This document shows positions 42,665 to 51,090 of a DNA stretch of 64,000 bases, in pieces; position 1 is the first letter of the stretch, and every line of letters starts with the position of its first letter. Position numbers and translations under genes: made by a program. The notes below the pieces were generated by a model. It had not been told where the DNA came from, ran no database searches, and worked only from the letters and a program-made list of their open reading frames with translations. The stretch is from Streptomyces lichenis (GTDB taxonomy: Bacteria > Actinomycetota > Actinomycetes > Streptomycetales > Streptomycetaceae). The stretch spans positions 28,275 through 92,274 of the forward strand of contig NZ_JALPTH010000030.1 of the NCBI RefSeq assembly GCF_023218175.1, in the 5' to 3' direction.

Positions 42665-42706
42665 CGGGTCCTCCTCACGTGGCGACATGGACCCTTCTCA
42701 TGCCGT

Positions 42707-42749
42707 GAGGGGCGGGTGCCTCGGCCGCCGATGACCAAACCCGCCCCTC
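42707..42749. terminator. Hairpin downstream of UDP-glucose dehydrogenase gene
   Basis: GAGGGGCGGGT and its perfect complement (11-bp arms, 21-nt loop) lie 10 nt past the stop of the minus-strand dehydrogenase gene and before the VOC gene. Confidence 0.7.
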
Positions 42750-42758
42750 CGCGGGGGC

Positions 42759-44102
42759 TCAGGCCCGGGGGCGGCCCATCGCGCGGAAGGTCCAGCCGGC
42801 CTCGCGCCAGGGGAGCGGGTCCAGCGCGTTGCGGCCGTCCAGGATGAGCCGGTCCGAGACCGCCTCGCCCAGCTCCGCCGGGTCCAGCTCGCGGAACTCG
42901 CGCCATTCGGTCAGGTGCAGCACCACATGGGCGCCCCGCACCGCCTCCAGCGCGGAGTCCGCGTAGCCCAGCGTCGGGAACAGCCGGCGGGCGTTCTCCA
43001 TGCCCTTCGGGTCGTAGACCGTGACCTGGCCGCCCTGGAGGTGGATCTGCCCGGCGACGTTCAGCGCCGGGGAGTCCCGTACGTCGTCGGAGTCCGGCTT
43101 GAACGCGGCGCCGAGCACCGCGACCCGCTTGCCCAGGAAGGTGCCGTCGCCCAGCGCCTCCCTCGTCATCCCCACCATCTGACCGCGGCGGCGCATGTTG
43201 ATGGAGTCGATCTCGCGGAGGAAGGTGAGCGCCTGGTCGGCGCCCAGCTCACCGGCGCGGGCCATGAAGGCCCGGATGTCCTTGGGCAGGCAGCCGCCGC
43301 CGAAGCCGATCCCGGCGCGCAGGAACTTCGGGCCGATCCGGTCGTCGTAGCCGATCGCCTCCGCCAGCTTGGCGACGTCACCGCCGGCCGCCTCGCACAC
43401 CTCCGCCATCGCGTTGATGAACGAGATCTTGGTGGCCAGGAAGGAGTTGGCGGAGGTCTTCACCAGCTCGGCGGTGGGGAAGTCCGTCACCACGAACGGG
43501 GAGCCCTCGGCCATCGGGGTGGCGTACACCTCGCGCAGCGTCTTCTCGGCGGCCGCGCTCTCCACACCGACCACGATCCGGTCCGGGCGCAGGGTGTCCT
43601 GGACGGCGAAGCCCTCGCGCAGGAACTCCGGGTTCCAGGCCAGCTCGGCGTCGGCGCCGACCGGGGCGTTGTCGGCGAGCAGCTTCGCCAGCCGCTCCGC
43701 GCTGCCCACCGGCACGGTCGACTTGCCGACGACCAGCGCGGGCCGCTTCAGATGCGGGGCGAGCGAGCCGAACGCGGCGTCCACGAAGCTCATGTCGCAG
43801 CCGTACTCGCCGTGCTTCTGCGGGGTGTTCACGCAGACGAAGTGCACGTCGCCGAAGTCGGCCACCTCCTCGTACGAGGTGGTGAACCGCAGCCGTCCGC
43901 TGGACCCCTCGATCCCGGCCACATGGCGGCGCAGCAGCTCCTCCAGGCCGGGCTCGTACATCGGCACCCGGCCGGCCTGGAGGGTGTCGATCTTCTCCTG
44001 GACCACGTCCAGGCCCAGCACCTCGAAGCCCAGCTCCGCCATGGCCGCCGCATGGGTGGCGCCGAGGTATCCGGTGCCGATCACGGTGATCTTGAGGGCC
44101 AT
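42759..44102 (-). CDS. UDP-glucose 6-dehydrogenase
   Basis: This 447-aa enzyme oxidises UDP-glucose to UDP-glucuronate in two NAD+-dependent steps. The NAD-binding fold begins ITVIGTGYLGATHAAAMAEL. The catalytic cysteine is C271 in GFGGGCLPKD, and K225 in SFLATKISF matches the conserved lysine region. The UDP-binding C-terminal domain holds LGAAFKPDSDDVRDSPAL. UDP-glucuronate would feed cell-wall or exopolysaccharide assembly, which fits the LCP cluster that follows. ATG 44102 starts the fold directly; a 254-nt gap separates it from the divergent acyl-CoA dehydrogenase gene. Confidence 0.94.
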   Translation of the reverse strand: MALKITVIGTGYLGATHAAAMAELGFEVLGLDVVQEKIDTLQAGRVPMYEPGLEELLRRHVAGIEGSSGRLRFTTSYEEVADFGDVHFVCVNTPQKHGEYGCDMSFVDAAFGSLAPHLKRPALVVGKSTVPVGSAERLAKLLADNAPVGADAELAWNPEFLREGFAVQDTLRPDRIVVGVESAAAEKTLREVYATPMAEGSPFVVTDFPTAELVKTSANSFLATKISFINAMAEVCEAAGGDVAKLAEAIGYDDRIGPKFLRAGIGFGGGCLPKDIRAFMARAGELGADQALTFLREIDSINMRRRGQMVGMTREALGDGTFLGKRVAVLGAAFKPDSDDVRDSPALNVAGQIHLQGGQVTVYDPKGMENARRLFPTLGYADSALEAVRGAHVVLHLTEWREFRELDPAELGEAVSDRLILDGRNALDPLPWREAGWTFRAMGRPRA

Positions 44103-44356
44103 GGGGTGAGCTCCATCGACGTGCGCGTACGGGGACGGGAGGGACTGCGCCCGAGCATAACCGCGCCGCCCGCCGGGCACCGTTCGGTCACCGGGGGGTG
44201 CGGGCCCGCTGTCACCAAGCTCACGCGCGACCCACATATGCCGAATCCCGGGCCGGCCACTAAAATTCAGGTTACTTAACGGTAGTTAGCAGGACCGCGA
44301 CAGCAGTCCAGAGCTGATCCACAGCCGGTCCGCAGCACAAGGGGAGTGAGTGCACA

Positions 44357-45514
44357 GTGGCGGGAACGCCTGACTTCGATCTGTACCGCCCGTCCGAGGA
44401 GCACGACATGCTCCGGGACACCGTCCGCGCGCTCGCCGAGGCCAAGATCACGCCGTTCGCCGCAGCGGTCGACGAGGAGGCCCGCTTCCCCCAGGAGGCG
44501 CTGGACGCGCTCGTCGCCTCCGACCTGCACGCCGTGCACGTACCGGAGAGCTACGGGGGCACGGGCGCCGACGCGCTCGCCACCGTGATCGTCATCGAGG
44601 AGGTGGCCCGCGCCTGCGCCTCCTCCTCCCTGATCCCGGCCGTCAACAAGCTGGGCTCGCTGCCGGTGATCCTCTCCGGCTCCGAGGAGCTGAAGAAGAA
44701 GTACCTGGGCCCGCTCGCCAAGGGCGACGCGATGTTCTCGTACTGCCTCTCCGAGCCGGACGCCGGCTCCGACGCGGCCGGCATGAAGACCAAGGCCGTG
44801 CGCGACGGCGACTTCTACGTCCTCAACGGCGTGAAGCGCTGGATCACCAACGCGGGCGTCTCCGAGTTCTACACGGTCATGGCGGTCACCGACCCGGCCA
44901 AGCGCTCCAAGGGCATCTCCGCCTTCGTCGTGGAGAAGGGCGACGCCGGGGTCTCCTTCGGCGCCCCGGAGAAGAAGCTCGGCATCAAGGGCTCGCCCAC
45001 CCGCGAGGTCTACCTCGACAACGTCCGCATCCCCGCCGACCGCATGATCGGCGCCGAGGGCACGGGCTTCGCCACCGCGATGCAGACCCTGGACCACACC
45101 CGGATCACCATCGCCGCCCAGGCCCTCGGCATCGCCCAGGGCGCCCTGGACTACGCCAAGGGCTACGTGCAGGAGCGCAAGCAGTTCGGCAAGCCGATCG
45201 CCGACTTCCAGGGCATCCAGTTCATGCTGGCCGACATGGCGATGAAGATCGAGGCCGCCCGCCAGCTCACCTACGCCGCCGCCGCCAAGTCCGAGCGCGG
45301 CGACGCCGACCTCACCTTCCAGGGCGCCGCCGCCAAGTGCTTCGCCTCCGACGTCGCCATGGAGGTCACCACCGACGCCGTCCAGCTCCTCGGCGGCTAC
45401 GGCTACACCCGCGACTACCCGGTCGAGCGCATGATGCGCGACGCCAAGATCACCCAGATCTACGAGGGCACCAACCAGGTCCAGCGCATCGTCATGGCCC
45501 GCAACCTGCCGTAA
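44357..45514 (+). CDS. Acyl-CoA dehydrogenase
   Basis: This 385-aa flavoprotein dehydrogenates acyl-CoA at the alpha-beta position. The FAD/substrate motif is CLSEPDAGSDAAGMKT, and WITNAGVSEFYTVMA follows. The catalytic base E370 is in QIYEGTNQVQR, the usual place for short- and branched-chain enzymes. From memory it is similar to AcdH of S. coelicolor, which acts on valine-derived isobutyryl-CoA; that specificity is not proven here. The region upstream (about 44255-44300) is AT-rich and likely holds its promoter. Confidence 0.94.
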   Translation: MAGTPDFDLYRPSEEHDMLRDTVRALAEAKITPFAAAVDEEARFPQEALDALVASDLHAVHVPESYGGTGADALATVIVIEEVARACASSSLIPAVNKLGSLPVILSGSEELKKKYLGPLAKGDAMFSYCLSEPDAGSDAAGMKTKAVRDGDFYVLNGVKRWITNAGVSEFYTVMAVTDPAKRSKGISAFVVEKGDAGVSFGAPEKKLGIKGSPTREVYLDNVRIPADRMIGAEGTGFATAMQTLDHTRITIAAQALGIAQGALDYAKGYVQERKQFGKPIADFQGIQFMLADMAMKIEAARQLTYAAAAKSERGDADLTFQGAAAKCFASDVAMEVTTDAVQLLGGYGYTRDYPVERMMRDAKITQIYEGTNQVQRIVMARNLP

Positions 45515-45548
45515 CCCCCACCCGCCCCCCGCCCCCCTTCGCCGCGAA

Positions 45549-45586
45549 AGCCCCGCCCCCCGGAAGCACCCCCGGGGAGCGGGGCT
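45549..45586 (+). terminator. Hairpin after acyl-CoA dehydrogenase gene
   Basis: Fifteen-nt arms (AGCCCCGC... and ...GCGGGGCT) pair with one mismatch around an 8-nt loop, 34 nt past the stop, and TCTCT follows on the 3' side. Confidence 0.78.
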
Positions 45587-45593
45587 CTCTCGT

Positions 45594-45890
45594 GAACCGC
45601 GACCGCTCGGGCCGCCCCAGCCCGTACCACCGCAGGAACGCCTCCCGCACCTCGTCCCAGAGGGCCCGGGGGCCGTACTGCTCGACCCCGTACCGCTCGG
45701 CGTCCGGCGTGTACTCCACAGTCGCCCACGAGGCGCCGTCATCCGCCAGCAACCACAAGGTGGCCTCGCCGCTCCCGTCGTCCGCCTCGCACCAGCGGTA
45801 CCAGGCGTCGGTGAGGTGGAGCCCGACGAAGAAGGCGGAATCATCCTGGACGACATGCTGCGGCGGAACGTCGGTCGTCCCCCTTCCTGA
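45594..45890 (-). pseudogene. C-terminal remnant of PIMT-like methyltransferase
   Basis: About 95 codons read DDSAFFVGLHLTDAWYRWCE, then EATLWLLADDGASWATVEYT and YGPRALWDEVREAFLRWYGL, ending GRPERSRF. This matches the C-terminal domain that follows the isoaspartyl-methyltransferase-like domain in RiPP (ATP-grasp/FxLD-type) systems, as I recall it. The SAM-binding N-terminal domain is absent. At the 3' end the frame runs through the terminator and overlaps the acdH-type gene. I read it as a broken gene, although a free-standing small protein starting at 45941 is possible. Confidence 0.6.
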
Positions 45891-45994
45891 CGCGACCCGC
45901 AGCGGCCCGACGGCCCAGGGCGCCCGGGTGGCCGGACACATCCGGGAGCCCCGGGCCGCTGCCGCCATTGCGCGCCCCGCCCGGAGCCCCGCCC

Positions 45995-47281
45995 TCACTT
46001 CTCCGTGACGGTGACCTTCTCGTCGTTCTGGATCTGCTTCACCAGCTCCTTGACCTTCTCCTGGTTCCAGACCAGGTTCCCGCCCCGGGCGCCGCTGATG
46101 GGCATGTTCATCGAGGTGCCGTCGCCGCCGGTGATGCCCTTCATCGCGAAGAACATCTCCGCCAGGTCGAACAGCGACATGTCCTTGTCCACGATCAGCG
46201 TGTCCAAGCCGGCGCCCATCGTCGGGTAGAGCTTGAACGGGTTGATGATCGTGCCCGGGGTGGCCGCCTGGCTCGCCAGCGCGGAGAGGAACTTCTGCTG
46301 GTTCTTGGTGCGGGCGAGGTCCGACTCGGCGAAGGCGTACCGGGTGCGGACGAAGGCCAGCGCCTGCTCGCCGTTGAGCTCCTGCTTGCCGGCCTGGAAG
46401 TCGGCGCCGGACTTCTTGTCCTTGAACGCCTTGGGGATGTCCAGCTCCACGCCGCCGAGCGCGTCCACGATGTTGGCGAACCCGGCGAAGCCGATCTCCG
46501 CGTAGTGGTCGATGCGCAGCCCGGTGTTGTGCTCCACGGTGCGCACCAGCAGCTCGGGGCCGTCCTCCGCGTAGGCGGCGTTCAGCTTCACCCGCCGCCC
46601 CTGCGCCGGGAAGGTCTTGCCCGACTCCGAGCCGACGAACTTGGGGATCTCCACATCCGAGTCGCGGGGCAGCGAGACCATGGTGTTCCCGCCGCCGCAG
46701 GCGGCCAGGATCATCATCGAGTCGGTCCGCTTGCCCTCCGCAGAGCCGGTGTGGAGCTTCTTCTTCTCCTCGGCGGACATGCCCTCGCGGCTGTCCGAGC
46801 CGACGATCAGATACGTGGTGCAATCGTCCTCGGAGGGGCGGTCGATGACCTTGCCGAGGTCCACCTCGCGGCGCACCTTGCCGTCCGCCCAGAAGTACGT
46901 GCCGACGCTGGTGCCGACCACCGCGACCAGCAGCACGATGGCGCCGACCTTCAGCCGCTTGCGCCAGTCGGGAGCCTGGCCCGGGGGTCTGCCGGGGGAG
47001 CCGGGACGGCCGGGACCGCCCGGGCCGCGCCCACCGGGACCGCGCCCGCCGGGGCTGCCGTAGACCTGGCCGGTGTTGTACCCGCTGTCGTAGCCGGAGG
47101 GCGGGCCCTGCCGCGGAATGTCCTGGTATCCGCCGGGGGCGGACTGGGGCGGCGACTGCGGAGGGACGCCGGGCCGCTGCACGTGCCGCATCACCCGGGC
47201 GCCCTCCGCCTGGGCGTCGGCGCTGCCGCGGCCGTAACGCGCGTTGCGGTCGTCGTTTCTTCCCTCTGGCCAGTCATTCAT
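45995..47281 (-). CDS. LCP (LytR-CpsA-Psr) family protein 1
   Basis: This 428-aa protein has a long cytoplasmic Gly/Pro/Arg-rich tail (about residues 1-100, with GGRGPGGRGPGGPGRPG) and one membrane helix (VGAIVLLVAVVGTSVGTYFW). An extracellular LCP domain follows with LIVGSDSREG, KRTDSMMIL, VSLPRDSDVEI, KLNAAYAEDGP and GEQALAFVRTRYAF. LCP enzymes transfer lipid-linked glycopolymers to peptidoglycan. It lacks the LytR_C domain. The start has no Shine-Dalgarno sequence; CACTAT just upstream suggests a leaderless or near-leaderless transcript. Confidence 0.93.
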   Translation of the reverse strand: MNDWPEGRNDDRNARYGRGSADAQAEGARVMRHVQRPGVPPQSPPQSAPGGYQDIPRQGPPSGYDSGYNTGQVYGSPGGRGPGGRGPGGPGRPGSPGRPPGQAPDWRKRLKVGAIVLLVAVVGTSVGTYFWADGKVRREVDLGKVIDRPSEDDCTTYLIVGSDSREGMSAEEKKKLHTGSAEGKRTDSMMILAACGGGNTMVSLPRDSDVEIPKFVGSESGKTFPAQGRRVKLNAAYAEDGPELLVRTVEHNTGLRIDHYAEIGFAGFANIVDALGGVELDIPKAFKDKKSGADFQAGKQELNGEQALAFVRTRYAFAESDLARTKNQQKFLSALASQAATPGTIINPFKLYPTMGAGLDTLIVDKDMSLFDLAEMFFAMKGITGGDGTSMNMPISGARGGNLVWNQEKVKELVKQIQNDEKVTVTEK

Positions 47282-47486
47282 GCGGATAGTGTGCAGGCCG
47301 CGTCCGGTCGGGTGACAGAGCGGGTGGGAGTTCGGGGCGCCCCTGTAGCGAAGCTGATGCAATGCCCCGGCCACCGCTCCAGGTCACGCCCCGCGCGAAG
47401 CCCCTCCCAGCCGTCCGCGTGAGCCCGCCCACACCCGCCCCGAGCTGGCGCGGAGCACGCCCCGGCCCCGGCATAAGGTGGAGGGC

Positions 47487-48053
47487 ATGACAGACCAGGC
47501 CATGCCCGAGGCGGGACGGCGGGAGGCGCCGGGCACCCCGGAGCCCAAGGCCACCTCGGCGTCCCGCACCACCCTCAGCCACATCATGACCGGCAGCGAC
47601 ACCAACCTCCTCGGTACGGTGCACGGCGGCGTGATCATGAAACTGGTGGACGACGCCGCCGGCGCGGTCGCGGGCCGCCACTCCGGCGGGCCGGCCGTCA
47701 CCGCCTCCATGGACGAGATGGTCTTCCTGGAGCCGGTACGGGTCGGGGACCTGGTCCATGTCAAGGCGCAGGTCAACTGGACCGGCCGGTCCAGCATGGA
47801 GGTCGGCGTCCGGGTCATGGCCGAGCGGTGGAACGAGTCCACCCCCGCCACCCAGGTCGGCAGCGCCTACCTGGTGTTCGCCGCCGTCGACGCGGACGGC
47901 AAGCCCCGCCCCGTACCGCCGGTCGTCCCGGAGAGCGAGCGCGACAAGCGCCGCTACCAGGAGGCGCAGATCCGCCGCACCCACCGGCTGGCCCGCCGCC
48001 GGGCCATCAAGGAGCTGCGCGAGAAGCGCGCGGCCGAGGGCTTCGAGGACTGA
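47487..48053 (+). CDS. Acyl-CoA thioesterase (hotdog fold)
   Basis: This 188-aa thioesterase is of the BFIT/Acot type. It has the hotdog core: TNLLGTVHGGVIMKLVDDAA with catalytic-region Asp, then VTASMDEMVFLEPVRVGDLV and an Arg/Glu-rich C-terminal helix (about 155-188). It hydrolyses acyl-CoA to free acid and CoA. ATG 47487 follows AAGGTGGAGG. It lies alone in plus orientation between two minus-strand LCP genes and is divergent from the first. Confidence 0.9.
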   Translation: MTDQAMPEAGRREAPGTPEPKATSASRTTLSHIMTGSDTNLLGTVHGGVIMKLVDDAAGAVAGRHSGGPAVTASMDEMVFLEPVRVGDLVHVKAQVNWTGRSSMEVGVRVMAERWNESTPATQVGSAYLVFAAVDADGKPRPVPPVVPESERDKRRYQEAQIRRTHRLARRRAIKELREKRAAEGFED

Positions 48054-48068
48054 GCCGCCCGCACGGCG

Positions 48069-49694
48069 TCACGAGCAGACCACCTGGTCGCCGGTGACCA
48101 CACCGGACTCGCCCTGGTAGGCGTTCTCCGCCCGCACCGGCAGCACCCCCGCGTAGTTGGCGCCCGCCGCCACCTTCAGGGTGGCGCCGAGACCGGGGGC
48201 CTGGCGCAGCTCGCAGCCGGGCAGCGCGGTCGCCAGCGAGCGCGCCGAGCGGTCCCAGCGCGGGTCGAAGAAGACGACGGTGCGGTTCAGGTCGCGGCGC
48301 GGCCAGTTGCCGGGGGCGCCGGAGGTGCGGAAGCCGGTGGACTTGAGCGCGGTGTCCACCTTGGCGCCCAGCCCGCCGAGCGGTGTCCCGTTGTAGACCT
48401 GCACCCGGATCTGCTGCGGGGACACCTCCACCAGCTTTCTGCGGACCGTGGCCGCGCGCGGCAGCTGCGGGGCGAGCGGCTTGTCCTCCCGTACCGCGTC
48501 GAACAGCTTCTCCGCCTTCGGCAGGTCCCACTTCACCGTCGAGCCGATGCCCTTCACCGGGAAGCCGGTGCTGCTCACCGGCACCGAGGTGAACTCCGAG
48601 GACGCGGCGGTGAAGCCCTTCATCGCCTTGGCCAGCGTCAGCATCTCCTCGCTGCCGAAGCCGGTGTCGGCCCGCACCGAGCTGAGCATGGCGGTGGCGA
48701 CCTGCTGGAAGCGGACCGGGTTGAGCAGCACCCCGCTGTCGGTGGCCTGGTCGATCAGCGCGGCCACGAACTTCTGCTGGCGCTGCATCCGGCCCAGGTC
48801 GGAGGCGCCGTCCACATGGCGGGAGCGCACGTACTGCAGGGCCTGGCCGCCGTCCAGCCGGTAGGTGCCGGGGGGCAGCCGCAGCCCGGTGTGGGTGTCG
48901 TTCATCGGCTTGGCGGTGCAGATCTCCACCCCGCCGACCGCGTCCACGGTCCGCATGAAGCTGGTGAAGTCGACCTCCAGATAGTGGTCGATCTTCACCT
49001 TGGTCATCTTCTCCACGGTGCGCACCGTCAGCCCCGGCCCGCCCTCCGCGTACGCGGCGTTCAGCTTCACCGGGTGCTCCTGGTGCTGCTTGCCGGTGGT
49101 GGTGTCGGTGTGCGGCGGCAGCATGGCGTAGCTGTCCCGGGGCAGCGAGATCATGCTGGCCCGCTTCCGGTCGGCCGAGACATGCACCAGCATGATCGTG
49201 TCGGTGCAGTGGCAGGGCGCCCCGCCCAGCCGGTAGCGGACCTTCTCGGTCTGGGTGATCCTTTCCCGGCCGTCGGTGCCGACCAGCAGGATGTTGGTGC
49301 CGTGGCCGGCCTCCGGGCGGTTCTTCATGTCCTTGAACGGGTCGATGCGCCCGATCCCGGTGTCCAGGCTGCTGATCATGGCGTGCCCGATCCCGCCCGC
49401 GGCCAGCACCAGCATGGACGCGGCCGTCGCCAGCCGGGTCGCCCACCGCCCCCGCCCCCGGGGCCGCGCGGCCCGTGCGGCGGAAGCGGTACGGGAGGGG
49501 GCCCGGGACGGCGTACGGGACGATGTGCGCGGTTCCGGTTTCCGCCCCCGGCCCGGCGTCTGCCGCCCACCGCCGGACCTCTCCCGCCTCTCGTCCGACC
49601 CCTGCCGCCCCTCGCCCGACGGTGCTGCGGGCCGTCTCGGCTGCCCCGGTCCCGGGGTCCTCGACGGGGCGGGTCGGCGGGGCGGTGTGGGCAC
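48069..49694 (-). CDS. LCP family protein 2 with LytR_C domain
   Basis: This 541-aa protein has about 85 residues of Arg/Pro/Ser-rich cytoplasmic tail, then a membrane helix (residues about 85-108). An LCP domain carries LLVGTDGRERI, CTDTIMLVHV, ISLPRDSYAM, KLNAAYAEGGP and GQALQYVRSRHVD. The C-terminal LytR_C domain holds IRVQVYNGTPLGGLGAKVDT. It should attach wall polymers to peptidoglycan outside the membrane. The GTG start is preceded by GGAGGTG. It ends 15 nt from the convergent thioesterase gene. Confidence 0.92.
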   Translation of the reverse strand: MPTPPRRPAPSRTPGPGQPRRPAAPSGEGRQGSDERRERSGGGRQTPGRGRKPEPRTSSRTPSRAPSRTASAARAARPRGRGRWATRLATAASMLVLAAGGIGHAMISSLDTGIGRIDPFKDMKNRPEAGHGTNILLVGTDGRERITQTEKVRYRLGGAPCHCTDTIMLVHVSADRKRASMISLPRDSYAMLPPHTDTTTGKQHQEHPVKLNAAYAEGGPGLTVRTVEKMTKVKIDHYLEVDFTSFMRTVDAVGGVEICTAKPMNDTHTGLRLPPGTYRLDGGQALQYVRSRHVDGASDLGRMQRQQKFVAALIDQATDSGVLLNPVRFQQVATAMLSSVRADTGFGSEEMLTLAKAMKGFTAASSEFTSVPVSSTGFPVKGIGSTVKWDLPKAEKLFDAVREDKPLAPQLPRAATVRRKLVEVSPQQIRVQVYNGTPLGGLGAKVDTALKSTGFRTSGAPGNWPRRDLNRTVVFFDPRWDRSARSLATALPGCELRQAPGLGATLKVAAGANYAGVLPVRAENAYQGESGVVTGDQVVCS

Positions 49695-49885
49695 GTGGGG
49701 GACACCTCCGCGTCGGACCGTGGTCCGGGGAGCGGACCGGGCAGGAACAGTAGGCCCATACGATCAGCGGTGGGCCGCATAGCCCGGGCGGCGCGCAAGG
49801 GTGTCCCCCGTTCGCGGTAACGTGGCCGCCTCTCCCGCGCCCCGCGCGACCCCCGCCCCCACCGCCGTACCTCCGAAGGAACCCC

Positions 49886-51001
49886 ATGCCCCCGACGCCG
49901 GAACCGACGCCGACGGCCGTGCCGACCCCGACCCCGGCCCCGATCCCGAACTCGGCCCCGAGCGCGGCTCCGTCCCCGACTCCGGTCTCCGTGATCATGC
50001 CGGTGCTCAACGAGGAGCGGCACCTGCGCAGTGCGGTCCGCCACATCCTGGAGCAGGAGTACGAGGGCGAGATGGAGGTGGTGATCGCGCTCGGCCCGTC
50101 CACCGACCGGACCGACGAGATCGCCGCCGAGCTGGTACGCGAGGACCCCCGGGTCCGTACCGTGCCCAACCCCACCGGCCGCACCCCCGCCGCCCTCAAC
50201 GCGGCGATCAAGGCCTCCCGCCACCCCGTCGTGGTGCGGGTGGACGGCCACGGCCTGCTCTCCCCGAACTACATCGCCACCGCCGTCCGGCTGCTCGCCG
50301 AGACCGGTGCGCAGAACGTCGGCGGCATCATGCACGCCGAGGGGGAGAACGCCTGGGAGGACGCCGTCGCCGCCGCGATGACCTCGAAGATCGGCGTGGG
50401 CAACGCGGCCTTCCACACCGGCGGCGAGGCGGGCCCGGCCGAGACCGTCTACCTGGGCGTCTTCCGCCGGGAGGCGCTGGAGACCCAGGGCGGCTACAAC
50501 GAGGAGTTCATCCGCGCCCAGGACTGGGAGCTGAACTTCCGCATCCGCGAGGCCGGCGGGCTGATCTGGTTCTCGCCCGAGCTGCGCGTGCGGTACCGGC
50601 CGCGGCCCAGCGTGCGGGCGCTGGCCAAGCAGTACAAGGACTACGGCCGCTGGCGCCATGTCGTCGCCCGCTACCACTCGGGCTCCATCAACCTGCGCTA
50701 CCTCGCCCCGCCGACGGCCGTCTGCGCGATAGCGGCCGGCCTGGTCGCGGGCGCGGTCCTCACCCCGTACGCCTTCGTCGTCCCGGCCGGCTACCTCGCG
50801 GCGATCACGGCCGGTTCGGTGCCGGCCGGCAAGGGGCTGCCGCTCAAGGCCCGGCTGCGCATCCCGGTGGCCCTGGTCACCATGCACATGTCCTGGGGCT
50901 ACGGCTTCCTCACCAGCCCCCGCGCGCTGGCCCGCAAGGTCATCGCCAGCCGCCGCCCGGCCGTCACCACCGACCCGGACCGGGCGGACACGGCGGTCTG
51001 A
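49886..51001 (+). CDS. Family 2 glycosyltransferase
   Basis: This 371-aa GT2 enzyme has a Pro/Thr/Ala-rich N-terminal 33 residues. The GT-A fold begins VSVIMPVLNEERHLRSAVRH, the metal-binding acidic motif is in VVVRVDGHGLLSP, and the ED-type motif is FIRAQDWELNFRIREAGG. Two hydrophobic segments near residues 270-310 suggest membrane association. It is likely to extend a lipid-linked glycan in the cytoplasm, fitting the surrounding LCP ligases. The ATG follows GAAGGAA. Confidence 0.92.
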   Translation: MPPTPEPTPTAVPTPTPAPIPNSAPSAAPSPTPVSVIMPVLNEERHLRSAVRHILEQEYEGEMEVVIALGPSTDRTDEIAAELVREDPRVRTVPNPTGRTPAALNAAIKASRHPVVVRVDGHGLLSPNYIATAVRLLAETGAQNVGGIMHAEGENAWEDAVAAAMTSKIGVGNAAFHTGGEAGPAETVYLGVFRREALETQGGYNEEFIRAQDWELNFRIREAGGLIWFSPELRVRYRPRPSVRALAKQYKDYGRWRHVVARYHSGSINLRYLAPPTAVCAIAAGLVAGAVLTPYAFVVPAGYLAAITAGSVPAGKGLPLKARLRIPVALVTMHMSWGYGFLTSPRALARKVIASRRPAVTTDPDRADTAV

Positions 51002-51004
51002 CCC

Positions 51005-51041
51005 GAGGGAGGGGGGCGGCGGCCCGCCGCCTCCCACCCTC
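51005..51041. terminator. Bidirectional hairpin after GT2 gene
   Basis: GAGGG at 51005-51009 pairs with CCCTC at 51037-51041, and GGCGGC pairs with GCCGCC inside, giving one long GC-rich stem with small internal asymmetry. It lies between the convergent GT2 and LCP3 genes. Confidence 0.72.
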
Positions 51042-51090
51042 GGCAGCGCGCCACCAGCGGCGCGGCCCCGTCTCCCGCCCCGGCCGCGGT

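Noticed and set aside
44255..44300. A TetR-type operator (GGTTACTTAACGGTAGTTAGC) before the acyl-CoA dehydrogenase gene
   Set aside because: The half-sites do not form a proper inverted repeat; it is AT-rich promoter sequence, but no specific site can be supported.
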